This document shows positions 39,499-48,202 of a stretch of DNA of 64,000 nt, one piece after another. The position numbers and the translations under genes are program-made. Under the pieces are notes generated by a model. The model was not told where the DNA came from. It was given only the letters and a program-made list of their open reading frames with translations, and did no database searches. Every line of letters begins with the position of its first letter. Position 1 is the first letter of the stretch. Source of the stretch: Pseudomonas putida (GTDB lineage Bacteria > Pseudomonadota > Gammaproteobacteria > Pseudomonadales > Pseudomonadaceae); NCBI RefSeq assembly GCF_030159595.1, contig NZ_BSKJ01000001.1:124001-188000 (forward strand), written 5' to 3'.

Positions 39499-39972
39499 AT
39501 GCGCCAGCCTGCGTTCATCGACCAATCGCTGTTCGCCGGGCTGGCCGAGAAGGCTGTCGCCAACCCGCGCGGGCGGCAGCATCACAACTTCCACGAGATG
39601 GACGAGCCCTGCCACCGCATGGCGGTCGGGCTACAGCCGAATACCTACATTCCGCCGCACCGCCACCTGAGCGACGACAAGGCCGAGGCCCTGATCGTGC
39701 TCAAAGGCCGCCTCGGCTTGCTGATCTTCGATGAGCAAGGTGCAGTGACCGCCAAGCGGGTATTGCAAGCAGGTGGAGACTGCCTGGGTGTGGACCTGGC
39801 ACCGGGCACCTACCATGGGCTCGTGGTGCTGGAGCCGGACAGCATTCTGTTCGAGTGCAAGGCCGGGCCATACCGACCGGTGGGCGAGGGCGAGCATGCG
39901 CACTGGGCGCCGCGTGAAGGCGAAGAAGGCGTAGCCGAGTACCACGCCTGGATGCTCGCACAGTTCGATTGA
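39499..39972 (+). CDS. WbuC-family cupin fold metalloprotein
   Basis: 157-residue cupin protein of the WbuC family. Metal-binding pattern: HRMAVGLQPNTYIPPHRH contains the PxHxH cupin motif, and LAPGTYHGLVVLEP is the second cupin motif with its histidine. WbuC genes are often in polysaccharide clusters, but the family also has members next to hpt as here. Function unknown. The start is 2 bases after the hpt stop, so it is co-transcribed. Confidence 0.85.
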   Translation: MRQPAFIDQSLFAGLAEKAVANPRGRQHHNFHEMDEPCHRMAVGLQPNTYIPPHRHLSDDKAEALIVLKGRLGLLIFDEQGAVTAKRVLQAGGDCLGVDLAPGTYHGLVVLEPDSILFECKAGPYRPVGEGEHAHWAPREGEEGVAEYHAWMLAQFD

Positions 39973-39985
39973 TGCCGCCTGTACT

Positions 39986-40061
39986 GGCCCTATCGCCGGC
40001 AAGCCAGCGCCCACAGGGATAGCGCCGTACTGGTGGGCGCTGGCTTGCCGGCGTTAGGGCC
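39986..40061. repeat. REPIN: two inverted REP palindromes
   Basis: GGCCCTATCGCCGGCAAGCC...CAC at 39986-40014 is repeated as its reverse complement at 40033-40061, with each copy containing a GCCGGCAAGCCAGCGC core. The two REPs are separated by 18 bases. This REP subtype (CCGGCAAGCC) differs from the CGCGGG type elsewhere in the window. Confidence 0.8.
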
Positions 40062-40114
40062 GGTACAGCCCAGATACAGCATGCTAGAGTGCGCCTTCAT
40101 ACAAGGAGCCTCAC

Positions 40115-40585
40115 ATGCGTGCGATTCTTCCCCTCCTGCTGGCAGTCAGCCTGCCACTCGCCGCCGCACCGTTGCACAGCCAGTTCCTGCCGCCTGACGA
40201 CCTGTCCGTGCGCCAGGAAGCGCCTACCAGCCAGCAATTGCTGCAAGTGACCGATTACTCCGTGGTGGTTGGCGCCCAGCGCCAGTCCGACCAGCAGCCG
40301 ATCCCGATCACCTCGTCGTTGCAGGTGCGCCTCAAGGGCAAGCCGCTGAGCAAGGGCGCGACCATCGCCCAGGTGCTGCTGACGTTCGATGGTGAGGCGG
40401 CCAAGAGCCTGAAGAAGCCCGTGTATGACGAGAAAACCCGTACCCTGAGCCTGAATTACCCGGTCAGCGACTACCGGGTGATCATGGACCTGCTGCGCAA
40501 TGAAACGCTGTATGTGCAGTTTCTTACCTACGCCAACGGCCACATCTGGGCCGACCTGCACACCGGTACCGTACGTACGCGTTGA
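40115..40585 (+). CDS. Conserved periplasmic protein of unknown function
   Basis: 156-residue protein with a clear signal peptide (MRAILPLLLAVSLPLAAAP, cleavage near residue 18-19) and no lipobox cysteine, so exported to the periplasm. No named domain is recognised. The mature part is mostly beta-like with a repeated IPITSSLQVRLKGK pattern. CAAGGAGCC gives a strong ribosome site. It sits alone between a REPIN and the PA4642-like gene, in the conserved hpt-mqo neighbourhood. Confidence 0.75.
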   Translation: MRAILPLLLAVSLPLAAAPLHSQFLPPDDLSVRQEAPTSQQLLQVTDYSVVVGAQRQSDQQPIPITSSLQVRLKGKPLSKGATIAQVLLTFDGEAAKSLKKPVYDEKTRTLSLNYPVSDYRVIMDLLRNETLYVQFLTYANGHIWADLHTGTVRTR

Positions 40586-40653
40586 GACGCGCGCCCTGCG
40601 GGGGGTAAACTGCCGGCCTTCGAAATTCCGTGATGGCCCAGTTGGAGTCGGCA

Positions 40654-40944
40654 ATGCGTAAAGACAAGAAACAGGTAATCGGCGACGAAATCAGCGACGA
40701 CTACATCAAGTCGTATCTTCAGTTCGAGCCGGCGGATGGCGTGACCTCGCCATCGCTGCACAAGCTGGTCAAGGCCTACCGTGGCCTGCGCGTCGACGAC
40801 TTCGAGCGCTTTGTCGGCTTCTTCGTCGAAGCTGGCCTGGACCTGGATGGCAAGGACGAGCATGGCAAGACCTTTGTCGAGCAGATTGCCGACCAGCGAA
40901 ATGCCCCTGAGTACATCGAGATCATCGATAACGCCCGCGGCTGA
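40654..40944 (+). CDS. PA4642 family small protein
   Basis: 96-residue acidic cytosolic protein conserved in Pseudomonas beside mqo (PA4642 family). No catalytic motif. The sequence has a short helical pattern (FVGFFVEAGLDLDG). The ATG at 40654 follows TTGGAGTCGGCA; an upstream ATG at 40633 is less well placed. Function unknown. A strong bidirectional terminator follows. Confidence 0.8.
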   Translation: MRKDKKQVIGDEISDDYIKSYLQFEPADGVTSPSLHKLVKAYRGLRVDDFERFVGFFVEAGLDLDGKDEHGKTFVEQIADQRNAPEYIEIIDNARG

Positions 40945-40959
40945 TAAGGCTTCAGGTAT

Positions 40960-40986
40960 AAAAAAACGCCCCGAGGGGCGTTTTTT
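40960..40986. terminator. Bidirectional terminator between PA4642-like gene and mqo
   Basis: AAAAAACGCCCC-ga-GGGGCGTTTTTT is a compact stem with A/T runs on both sides, able to stop transcripts from either direction. It lies 15 bases after each of the two convergent genes. Confidence 0.95.
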
Positions 40987-41000
40987 CGTTACCAGGCGGT

Positions 41001-42509
41001 TCAGGCGTAATGCTTGGCCGCTGGGCTGCTTTCCACCAGGTCCAGCGCCACGTCGTTGTCGGCACTGATCTTGTGGTACAGGGCGGCATCGGTGGCCAGG
41101 GTCTTCTCGCGCGCCGGGAAGATTTCCTTGAGCTTGGCAGCCCAGGCACCTTTGGCCTGCTCGGGGAAGCAGCGCTCGATCAGTTCCAGCATGATCGACA
41201 CGGTCACCGAAGCACCCGGCGAGGCGCCGAGCAGTGCGGCCAGGCTGCCGTCCTGGGCCGAGACCAGCTCGGTACCGAACTGCAGCACGCCGCCTTTTTT
41301 CGGGTCTTTCTTGATGATTTGCACGCGCTGACCCGCCACTTCCAGGCGCCAGTCTTCGGCCTTGGCCTGCGGATAGAAGCGACGCAGGGCTTCCAGGCGC
41401 TGTTCCATCGACTGCATCACTTCACTGACCAGGTACTTGGTCAGGTCCATGTTGTCGCGGGCCACGGCCAGCATCGGGCCGATGTTGCCCATGCGCACCG
41501 ACAGCGGCAGGTCCATCAGCGAACCGTGCTTGAGGAACTTGGTGGTGAAGCCGGCGTACGGGCCGAACAGCAGCGAAGTCTTGCCGTCCACAACGCGGGT
41601 GTCCAGGTGCGGCACCGACATCGGCGGGGCGCCCACAGCGGCTTGGCTGTAGACCTTGGCCTGGTGCTGCTTGACGATTTCCGGGTTGTCGCAGCGCAGC
41701 CACTGGCCGCTGACCGGGAAGCCGCCAAAGCCTTTGCTTTCCGGGATGCCGGAAAGTTGCAGCAGCGGCAGGGCCGCGCCACCGGCGCCGAGGAAGACAA
41801 AGCGAGCGTCGACTTCGCGGCTGCCGCCGCTGTTGACATCCTTGATGCTCACGGTCCAGCCGCTGCCGTTACGGCGCAGGCCGACGACCTTCTTGCTGTA
41901 CTTGACCTGTGCGTCTGGCGAGTCGCCCAGCAGCTTGAGCAGCTTGTTGGTCAGGGCGCCGAAGTTGACGTCGGTGCCTTTGGCCACACGGGTAGCAGCG
42001 ATGTGCTGGTCCGCCGGGCGGCCTGGCATCATCAGCGGCATCCAGTCGCTCATGACCGCCTTGTCTTCGGTGTATTCCATGTCAGCGAAGGCATGGTGCT
42101 GCTTGAGCAGCTCGAAGCGCTTCTTGAGGAAGGAAACACCCTTGTCACCCTCGACATAGCTCAGGTGCGGGACAGGGTTGATGAACGCACGCGCCGAGCC
42201 GAAGTTGCCCTTCTTGCTCAGGTAGGCCCAGAACTGGCGCGAAACCTCGAACTGGGTGTTGATGTGCACGGCCTTCTTGATGTCGATGCTGCCATCGGCG
42301 GCCTGGGGCGTGTAGTTAAGCTCGCACAGACCCGCGTGGCCGGTGCCTGCGTTGTTCCAGGGGTTGGAGCTTTCCGCGGCTCCGGAGTCCATCGCCTCGA
42401 CGACCTCAAGTTTCAGGGTCGGGTCAAGCTCCTTCAGCAGTACGGCCAGGGTGGCACTCATGATGCCCGCGCCTACCAGTACCACATCAACCGATTCGTT
42501 CTGCGCCAT
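41001..42509 (-). CDS. mqo: Malate:quinone oxidoreductase
   Basis: Membrane-associated flavoenzyme that oxidises malate to oxaloacetate and passes electrons to quinone, part of the TCA cycle. 502 residues. The FAD motif [20 protein letters not shown] (about 9-28) and the [14 protein letters not shown] segment are characteristic of Mqo. It may be one of two Mqo copies, as pseudomonads often have. ATG at 42509 follows a GAGACG ribosome site. Its upstream region is a 600-base gene-poor stretch. Confidence 0.96.
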   Translation of the reverse strand: MAQNESVDVVLVGAGIMSATLAVLLKELDPTLKLEVVEAMDSGAAESSNPWNNAGTGHAGLCELNYTPQAADGSIDIKKAVHINTQFEVSRQFWAYLSKKGNFGSARAFINPVPHLSYVEGDKGVSFLKKRFELLKQHHAFADMEYTEDKAVMSDWMPLMMPGRPADQHIAATRVAKGTDVNFGALTNKLLKLLGDSPDAQVKYSKKVVGLRRNGSGWTVSIKDVNSGGSREVDARFVFLGAGGAALPLLQLSGIPESKGFGGFPVSGQWLRCDNPEIVKQHQAKVYSQAAVGAPPMSVPHLDTRVVDGKTSLLFGPYAGFTTKFLKHGSLMDLPLSVRMGNIGPMLAVARDNMDLTKYLVSEVMQSMEQRLEALRRFYPQAKAEDWRLEVAGQRVQIIKKDPKKGGVLQFGTELVSAQDGSLAALLGASPGASVTVSIMLELIERCFPEQAKGAWAAKLKEIFPAREKTLATDAALYHKISADNDVALDLVESSPAAKHYA

Positions 42510-43109
42510 TTAACGCGTCTCCACAATCTACAGCTACCTAATTGACAGCATAGGACCTGGGTTCGCCAGGGTCGCCATGTCCGACTTTTCGCAGTTCTTG
42601 CAACTTCCGCGGACACCGCCAATCAGTCTTCGGGTTCGGGTATTGAACGCCGTTTGCCACAGGTGCGGCAATTCGACTTATGGTCAAGGTGTCGTGCGTG
42701 CGTTATGGAACGGTTCAGACACTCATACGGGATGAGCGCATTTGCCGCCTGTTCAGGGCTGTTCGGGACACATCTGCCGCTTTTGCACATGCCAGACTGT
42801 TCATTTGCTCGCCACACTCTTGTGAAGTTGTGAAAACCGTTTTTTCACGCTCTTTTGGAGACGTGAACCTCAAAAGGGGACTGCGCGATGGCAACCCGCA
42901 GGTTCATGCAGTGTGAAGGGCCGGAAAAGCAGGCACGACAGCCGATGCAAGACCTGAGTGGAAGGCTCTCTGTGGGCGAAGCAGTGAAGTTGCCGGGGTC
43001 AATCGGCGAGTGCGGGGCCCGATCAGGAGACGTCCTTATAATCGGGGGGAGATTATAGCGATGTCGCGGGCAGAAATGTCGCCATTCGTGGTTTTTATTG
43101 CAGCGTTTG
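42510..43109. other. 600-base gap upstream of mqo, no firm gene
   Basis: No confident gene. The best short frame (42888-43058, plus strand, 56 codons) starts ATG after AAAAGGGG and is rich in Gly and charged residues, but has no recognisable homology and is left uncalled. A minus-strand frame at 42623-42817 has a CxxC pair but no start context. At 43037-43057 two TATAAT-like hexamers face each other as a dyad (TATAATC-N7-GATTATA), possibly divergent promoters. The mqo promoter must lie in this gap. Confidence 0.4.
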
Positions 43110-43343
43110 TCAGGCCGCGAGGATGCGCTGATGCCAGCGGCGGCTTGCGCGGGCGCAAAGCCGGGCGTCGGCAGGCAGCTCGCGGCCCAGCCAGGCCAAC
43201 TGGATTTCACTGACCTGGACCCAGCCGCTGCCGCTGGGCGCCTGGCTGCATTGCTTGAAAGCCAGGCATTTGCCTTGGGCATCGAGGCGGGCATAGGCAT
43301 TGTGGCGCGGGCGTTGGAAGAGCAGAGTCCAGAGCGAGGCCAT
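43110..43343 (-). CDS. Small conserved hypothetical protein
   Basis: 77-residue basic protein (MASLWTLLFQRPRHNAYARL...) that I recognise only as a Pseudomonas conserved hypothetical. It has no signal peptide, and Trp, Arg and Cys are frequent. The ATG at 43343 is preceded by AAAGGA about 9 bases away, and the longer in-frame extension covers the promoter of the YajG gene. Function unknown. Confidence 0.6.
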   Translation of the reverse strand: MASLWTLLFQRPRHNAYARLDAQGKCLAFKQCSQAPSGSGWVQVSEIQLAWLGRELPADARLCARASRRWHQRILAA

Positions 43344-43488
43344 GGCGGCGAGTCCTTTGCGTGAGGGCTTGGCGCAAGGATAAGGGCGTGGCCATGAAAC
43401 GATTGTGACAAGCGGGCCGGACCGATGACTGGTCGACGCGTGCCTAGGTATACTGTGCGCCTTAGCCGCATTTTCTGGAGAAACGCGC

Positions 43489-44073
43489 ATGTTGCAACGT
43501 CTGTTGTTCGGTTTGATCGCCGTGGCCAGCCTTAGCCTGGTCGGTTGTGCCCACAGCCCGCAACAACTCAACCCGCAACCCACGCTCAAGGCCCAGCTTG
43601 CCCCGGTCGGCCACGGCCAGCCGGTCGTGGTTCGGGTGGTTGACGGCCGTGCTTCGCAATCCCTGGGCACCCGTGGTGGCATGTACCCCGAAACCAGCAC
43701 CATCAGCGTCAGCGGTAACGACGTGGTGCCCAAGCTGCAGGCCCAGGCCGAAGCGGCTGTACGACTGCTCGGTTTCACCCCGACGCCGAACGCCTACAAT
43801 GCACCGCAGCTGACCGTGACCCTGGCCGAGCTGAAGTATCAGTCGCCCAAAGACAACCTGTACGTGACCGAGGCCACCATCGGGGCCACTTTCCGTGCCG
43901 ACGTACGTAATGGTGGCCGCAGCTACAGTGGCCGTTACGGCGCTTCGCTGGACCAGCGTTTCGGTATGGCGCCGAACCAGGACACCAACACCCAGCTGGT
44001 GGGCGATGTGCTGAGCGATGCACTGACCCGCCTGTTCAAGGACCCGACCATCGGGCAGGTGCTGGGCCAGTAA
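43489..44073 (+). CDS. YajG family lipoprotein
   Basis: 194-residue predicted outer membrane lipoprotein. The signal peptide ends LSLVGC (Cys at about 20). The mature part has the YajG family pattern (VVVRVVDGRASQSLGTRGG and GRSYSGRYGAS). E. coli YajG is an uncharacterised lipoprotein. CTGGAGAAAC upstream is a strong ribosome site, and TATACT at 43449-43454 may be the -10 element. A terminator follows. Confidence 0.88.
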   Translation: MLQRLLFGLIAVASLSLVGCAHSPQQLNPQPTLKAQLAPVGHGQPVVVRVVDGRASQSLGTRGGMYPETSTISVSGNDVVPKLQAQAEAAVRLLGFTPTPNAYNAPQLTVTLAELKYQSPKDNLYVTEATIGATFRADVRNGGRSYSGRYGASLDQRFGMAPNQDTNTQLVGDVLSDALTRLFKDPTIGQVLGQ

Positions 44074-44094
44074 GCCTTTAGCTATAGCTATAAA

Positions 44095-44134
44095 AGAAAA
44101 CCCGCTGCCTGAGAGCCAGGCAGCGGGTTTTTTT
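44095..44134 (+). terminator. Rho-independent terminator after YajG gene
   Basis: CCCGCTGCCT-N7-AGGCAGCGGG followed by TTTTTTT; the A-run before the stem also allows function from the opposite strand, where a small gene ends 13 bases away. Confidence 0.95.
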
Positions 44135-44146
44135 ATTGGTATCGGA

Positions 44147-44371
44147 TCAAGCCGCTTCTATGTGGAAATCCAGCAAGCTGAAGCCTGTACCGGCATCCAC
44201 CTCCGGCAAGTCTTCATGCACATGCCCGCCCAGCGCACAGTAGACCAGCCACTGGCGGTCGTGCACATTGATGGCAAAACCATCGATCAGCGCCTGTTGT
44301 TCATCGCTCTGGGCAACGAGGTAGAGGCGGTCCTGGTTTTCGGCGTGCAGCATGAACAAGCTCCGGGTCAT
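44147..44371 (-). CDS. Small conserved hypothetical protein
   Basis: 74-residue acidic protein (…MLHAENQDRLYLVAQSDEQQALIDG…) with no named domain that I recognise. It has no signal peptide or membrane helix. An internal ATG at 44353 is an alternative start. It lies between YajG and the small membrane protein gene and is convergent with YajG. Function unknown. Confidence 0.6.
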   Translation of the reverse strand: MTRSLFMLHAENQDRLYLVAQSDEQQALIDGFAINVHDRQWLVYCALGGHVHEDLPEVDAGTGFSLLDFHIEAA

Positions 44372-44512
44372 GAAAGGCCGACAGGGTGGCCTGTTCAGAT
44401 GACGAGCGGATGACAGATGAAATTTAATGACACTTTGTCGCCAAGGCCGGGTACCCGGGTGCGACTTGGGTAAAATGCGGGCCTTTGTTGCTGCTCACAC
44501 CGAGGTCGCCTG

Positions 44513-44773
44513 ATGTCCTTGCAAGTGCTCTGGGGGTTTCTGTCCGCCCACCCCGCCAAGTGGATCAACCTGCTGGCGTTGCTGCTGACCTGTCCGGGCG
44601 GGTTGCTGCTGCACAGTGCACGTCGGCGCGACGCCGAGACGCGTGAATACATGGCGGTGGACGAGGGCGTGGTGGATGCGTTCGACCTACGAGTGCCGCG
44701 CTACTTCTATATTCTCGGTTTTTCGTGTCTGGCGATGGCGTTGCTGCTGTCCTGGTTCAGTACCTGGGTTTGA
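44513..44773 (+). CDS. Small membrane protein of unknown function
   Basis: 86-residue protein with two hydrophobic segments (about 17-33 and 64-82) separated by a charged loop (HSARRRDAETREYMAVDEG), so likely two membrane helices. No family recognised. ATG after a CGAGGTCGCCTG stretch (GAGGT ribosome site). Its 3' end is followed by a GC hairpin shared with the convergent acyltransferase gene. Confidence 0.72.
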   Translation: MSLQVLWGFLSAHPAKWINLLALLLTCPGGLLLHSARRRDAETREYMAVDEGVVDAFDLRVPRYFYILGFSCLAMALLLSWFSTWV

Positions 44774-44777
44774 GAAT

Positions 44778-44800
44778 CCGGGGCCGCAAAGCGGCCCCGG
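44778..44800. terminator. GC hairpin between convergent genes
   Basis: CCGGGGCCGC-aaa-GCGGCCCCGG forms a 10-bp stem. A weak T-run (CAATCTTT) follows on the plus strand. Likely stops transcripts from both genes. Confidence 0.65.
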
Positions 44801-44807
44801 CAATCTT

Positions 44808-45977
44808 TCAGGCGACAGGTGCCTGTTGCCGCACCTGGTACTGGTTACGCACCGGCGTCGCATACTGCACCACCAGGTACGGCCGCTGCTCTTCAGGGCA
44901 GGCATCCAGCCGGCGCTGCCATTCTTCCTTGGCCTTGGCCAGCTCATCAGCCGGGAACACGTTTTCGGCGCTTGGCACCTGCAGCGCCTCATCCTTGGCG
45001 TCCCACATGGCATACGCCAGGTAATGCACCGGGAACAGCCGGTAGCCACCCAGAATCTGCCGGTCAATTTCAGCCGCCAGTTGCTTGGTGTCCTCGTGGT
45101 ATTCGGTCACCGGTGGTGCGAAGTTGATGTGCACCCGGCCTTTGTAGCCGGTAATGCCCTTGGCGATGCTGTTGTCATCCTCGCCCGGTGCCTTCTTGTA
45201 GGTACCGGTGGTGGCGCGGATGTACAGCTCGCGCGCCTTGGCCTGGTCGCACGGGTCGTATTCGTAGCTGATCGAAACGGGTGTCAGGTTCAGGCTCTGG
45301 ATCACTGCACCGAACGGCTCGTCCTTGCGGCTCATGTGGAACATCTTGAGGATCGCCGAATCGGTACGGTCGTCACCGTCCTTGGCGCGCCCTTCGGCCT
45401 GAGCGATCCAGATCGAAGCGGCATCGTTGCGGATCGAGTGGTTGATGTAGGCCGAGAGCAACTGGTAGGCCGCCAGCTTCTCGCGCCGCCCGCTGATCGA
45501 ACGGTGCACGATGAAGCTCTTGTTCAGGCGCATCATGTCGCTGACAAAGGGCTTTTGCAGCAGGTTGTCACCAATGGCGATACGCGGCGTGGGCAGGCCG
45601 GCGTGGTACACCGCATAGTTGACGAAGGCCGGGTCCATGACGATGTCACGGTGGTTGGCTAAAAACAGGTAGGCGGTGCCAGCCTTGAGCTGTTCCACAC
45701 CCGAATAGGTGACGCCGTCGGTGGCCCGGTCGATGGTCTGGTCGACGTAGTACTCGACTTTGTCCTGCAAGGTCGAAACGCAGGTTACGCCAGCGAATTC
45801 CTTGCGCAGGCGGCGGGCGATCAGCGGTTTGAGCAACCAGCCGAGAGCACCGGCCGCACGCGGGAAGCGGAAGTGGGTGAGGATATCGAGGAATGCCGGG
45901 TCGCTGAGCAGGCGTGCCAGAACGGCAGGGACCTCAGCGTCGTCGTACGGTCGGATGGCATCGAATTCGCCCATCAT
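44808..45977 (-). CDS. Lysophospholipid acyltransferase-like protein (PlsC fold)
   Basis: 389-residue acyltransferase-like protein with the HX4D motif NHRDIVMD (about 133-140) and the following conserved block FIVHRSISGRREK. The PlsC-type domain sits in the middle of a longer protein, with N- and C-terminal extensions not found in standard 240-residue PlsC. It is annotated in pseudomonads as 1-acyl-sn-glycerol-3-phosphate acyltransferase. Substrate not proven. The start is ATG at 45977, after AACAAGAGAGC; a second ATG follows directly. Confidence 0.82.
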   Translation of the reverse strand: MMGEFDAIRPYDDAEVPAVLARLLSDPAFLDILTHFRFPRAAGALGWLLKPLIARRLRKEFAGVTCVSTLQDKVEYYVDQTIDRATDGVTYSGVEQLKAGTAYLFLANHRDIVMDPAFVNYAVYHAGLPTPRIAIGDNLLQKPFVSDMMRLNKSFIVHRSISGRREKLAAYQLLSAYINHSIRNDAASIWIAQAEGRAKDGDDRTDSAILKMFHMSRKDEPFGAVIQSLNLTPVSISYEYDPCDQAKARELYIRATTGTYKKAPGEDDNSIAKGITGYKGRVHINFAPPVTEYHEDTKQLAAEIDRQILGGYRLFPVHYLAYAMWDAKDEALQVPSAENVFPADELAKAKEEWQRRLDACPEEQRPYLVVQYATPVRNQYQVRQQAPVA

Positions 45978-46099
45978 GCTCTCTTGTTGGAAACGGCTAG
46001 GGTAATAAGGTAGGGGCGGGCTCCGAAAAACGGCTCGGACACACACAGGCCCTGTAAACAGACCGGCAATTATACGCATAAGTCACCCCGGAGGCCGCG

Positions 46100-46282
46100 A
46101 TGCTGGAAACTGCGATCTACGATTGCCCTTATTGTGGCGAGGAAGTCGAAACCACGGTGGACCTGTCCGGTGGCGATCAGGAGTACATCGAGGACTGCCA
46201 GGTGTGCTGCAAGCCTATCCGCTTCGTGCTGCAGGTTCATGGCGAGGAGTGGATGCTGGACGTCTTCGGTGAGAATGACTGA
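46100..46282 (+). CDS. CPXCG-motif cysteine-rich protein
   Basis: 60-residue zinc-ribbon protein: CPYCGEE (Cys9, Cys12) and CQVCC (Cys33, Cys36, Cys37), consistent with the Cys_rich_CPXCG family. Acidic, probably binds one zinc. Function unknown. CCCGGAGGCCGCG gives a strong ribosome site. The stop overlaps the next start (TGATG), so the two small genes are co-translated. Confidence 0.88.
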   Translation: MLETAIYDCPYCGEEVETTVDLSGGDQEYIEDCQVCCKPIRFVLQVHGEEWMLDVFGEND

Positions 46283-46542
46283 TGCGGCGGATCTACGAAC
46301 CGGAAAACCTGCTTGAAGCCGAAATGTTGCTCGGCATGCTGGCCAGTGAAGGCATTGACGTGCAACTGGTGGGCCGTGATCTGATGGGCGGTGTGGGCGA
46401 GTTGCCGCTTCAAGGCTTGCTTGGGCTTGCGGTAGCGGATGAACAGGCCGAGTACGCACGGGAGCTGATCGATGCGTACAATGATGCCCAGCCACTGGTT
46501 GGCGACGAACCGGAGAGCTTCCCCGGTACCTTGATCTGCTAG
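46282..46542 (+). CDS. DUF2007 family protein
   Basis: 86-residue protein matching the DUF2007 / putative signal-transducing protein family (MRRIYEPENLLEAEMLLGMLASEGIDVQLVG). Members are ferredoxin-like folds of unknown role, often next to CPXCG proteins as here. It shares one base with the upstream stop codon. The SRAP gene follows 15 bases later, so all three may be one transcript. Confidence 0.85.
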   Translation: MRRIYEPENLLEAEMLLGMLASEGIDVQLVGRDLMGGVGELPLQGLLGLAVADEQAEYARELIDAYNDAQPLVGDEPESFPGTLIC

Positions 46543-46557
46543 GTTCTGAATTCGCCC

Positions 46558-47178
46558 ATGTGTGGACGTTACGCCCTGTTTCGCTGGCCCCAGGCGCTTG
46601 CCAGCCTGCCTGGCTTCCCCGAAGGCCAGCCGGCCCAATGGAACATCTCGCCAGGTGCCACGGTGCTGATCCAGCGCCAGCTCGATGGCCTGCAGCAACT
46701 GGCCAAGGCGCGCTGGGGGCTGACCCCGGCCTGGCTCACCGACCTGTCCCGCACCCCCGCCCATGCCCGCGCCGAAACCTTGGCCGAGCAACCGATGTTC
46801 CGCGAGGCGTTTCGCCAGCGCCGCTGCCTGATGCCGGCCAACGGCTTTTACGAGTGGCGTGGCAGCGTGCGCAAGCGCCCTTACTGGCTGACCCCAGGTG
46901 AGGGTTCGTCGCTGTATTTTGCTGCGGTGTGGGAGGCCTACCCCGTGCAGGATCAGGTGTGGCTGAGCTGTGCGGTGGTCACCCAGGCGGCCATGAACCA
47001 GCGTCGACCGCTGATACTGGATGAGGCGGGACAGGCCGCCTGGCTCGACCCGGATACGCCGGTTACCCGCTTGCACGAGTTGCTGGCCAGCCCTGCGGCA
47101 ACCTTGCGCGAGCGGGCCCTGGCCAACTTCGTCAATGATCCGAAGCTGGATGCGCCGGAGTGTCTGACCCCCGCCTAG
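46558..47178 (+). CDS. SRAP-domain (YedK/HMCES) protein with altered active site
   Basis: 206-residue SOS-response-associated protein that forms a covalent thiazolidine with abasic sites in single-stranded DNA. Cys2 (MCGRYALF), needed for crosslinking, is present, as are WNISPG and Glu99 in GFYEW. The two other active-site positions are changed relative to YedK: the NARxET motif reads HARAET (His69 for Asn75) and the HDRRP motif reads NQRRP (Asn147 for His160), as if the residues had swapped. Start has no strong ribosome site because it is close to the upstream gene. Function as an abasic-site sensor is inferred. Confidence 0.88.
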   Translation: MCGRYALFRWPQALASLPGFPEGQPAQWNISPGATVLIQRQLDGLQQLAKARWGLTPAWLTDLSRTPAHARAETLAEQPMFREAFRQRRCLMPANGFYEWRGSVRKRPYWLTPGEGSSLYFAAVWEAYPVQDQVWLSCAVVTQAAMNQRRPLILDEAGQAAWLDPDTPVTRLHELLASPAATLRERALANFVNDPKLDAPECLTPA

Positions 47179-47193
47179 TGTGCTGCCTGCACT

Positions 47194-47287
47194 GGCCTCT
47201 TCGCGGGTAAACCCGCTCCCACAGGTAATGTGTCCGCCTCAGGCATGCGGAGAACCCTGTGGGAGCGGGTTTACCCGCGAAGAGGCC
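47194..47287. repeat. REPIN: two inverted REP palindromes
   Basis: GGCCTCTTCGCGGGTAAACC...CCACAGG at 47194-47225 returns as its reverse complement at 47256-47287, with a 30-base centre. Each half is a typical P. putida REP (GCGGGTAAACCCGC core). It lies upstream of the M48 peptidase gene and may also form a long transcript hairpin. Confidence 0.9.
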
Positions 47288-47376
47288 GGTACAGTCGACG
47301 AAAATCTTCCCTGCGGCTATGGCAGCCACAGGCGAGTCGGCCTAGGATACGCCGCATGTGGATAGGGAGTGTTTTC

Positions 47377-48195
47377 ATGCGTAAGTCTTTTGTTGTCAGC
47401 CTGTTGAGTGCTGGCATCCTGCTGGCCGGCTGCCAGGCGGTGAACACCACCAGCGGCGGTGCTGTCGGCGTGCAGCGCCAGCAGTACATGTTCAGCATGC
47501 TTTCGACCGATGAGGTCAACCAGATGTACGCCCAGTCGTACCAGCAGACCTTGGGCGAAGCGTCGAGCAAGGGTGTGCTCGACAAGTCCAGCGCCGATGC
47601 CAAACGCGTGCAGGTCATCGCCAACCGCCTGATCGCCCAGGCGCCCAAATTCCGCCCGGATGCCGCGCAGTGGAACTGGGAAGTCAACGTGATCAAGAGC
47701 GATGAGCTGAACGCCAACTGCGGCCCGGGCGGCAAGATCATCGTCTACACCGGGCTGATCGATCAGCTCAAGCTCACCGATGCGGAAATTGCCGCCGTGG
47801 TGGGGCATGAAATTGCCCACGCCCTGCGTGAGCACAGCCGCGAGGCGATGTCCAAGGCCTATGGCGTGCAAATGGCCCGCCAGGGTGCCGGTGCCCTCTT
47901 GGGCCTGGGCGAGGGCAGCATGGCCATGGCCGATGCCGTGGTGAACTACTCCATGACCCTGCCCAACAGCCGGGCCAACGAGAACGAAGCCGACCTGATT
48001 GGCCTGGAACTGTCGGCCCGTGCGGGTTATGACCCGAATGCCGCGATCACTTTGTGGAACAAGATGAGCAAGGCTTCCGAAGGAGCGCCGCCAGAGTTCA
48101 TGAGCACTCACCCGGCGTCCGAAAGCCGCATTGCTTCGCTGCAGGCAGCGATTCCGAAGGTGATGCCGTTGTATCAGGCTGCGGCCAAGCAGTAA
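47377..48195 (+). CDS. M48 family zinc metallopeptidase lipoprotein
   Basis: 272-residue predicted outer membrane lipoprotein with the zinc-protease motif HEIAH at 144-148 and the third zinc ligand region ENEADLIGLELSARAG about 55 residues later. The signal peptide ends LLAGC (Cys at 19). Related to E. coli LoiP/YggG and BepA, which act on outer membrane proteins, and the closest role is probably outer membrane quality control. Unlike BepA it lacks a TPR domain. ATG at 47377; ATAGGGAGTG gives the ribosome site. Confidence 0.92.
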   Translation: MRKSFVVSLLSAGILLAGCQAVNTTSGGAVGVQRQQYMFSMLSTDEVNQMYAQSYQQTLGEASSKGVLDKSSADAKRVQVIANRLIAQAPKFRPDAAQWNWEVNVIKSDELNANCGPGGKIIVYTGLIDQLKLTDAEIAAVVGHEIAHALREHSREAMSKAYGVQMARQGAGALLGLGEGSMAMADAVVNYSMTLPNSRANENEADLIGLELSARAGYDPNAAITLWNKMSKASEGAPPEFMSTHPASESRIASLQAAIPKVMPLYQAAAKQ

Positions 48196-48202
48196 GGCAG
48201 TA

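Noticed and set aside
41010..42545. Plus-strand frame of about 510 codons opposite mqo
   Set aside because: Antisense to a clear full-length Mqo; composition is shadow-like.
42623..42817. Small minus-strand frame with a CxxC pair in the mqo upstream gap
   Set aside because: No convincing ribosome site or known family, and it crosses likely promoter sequence.
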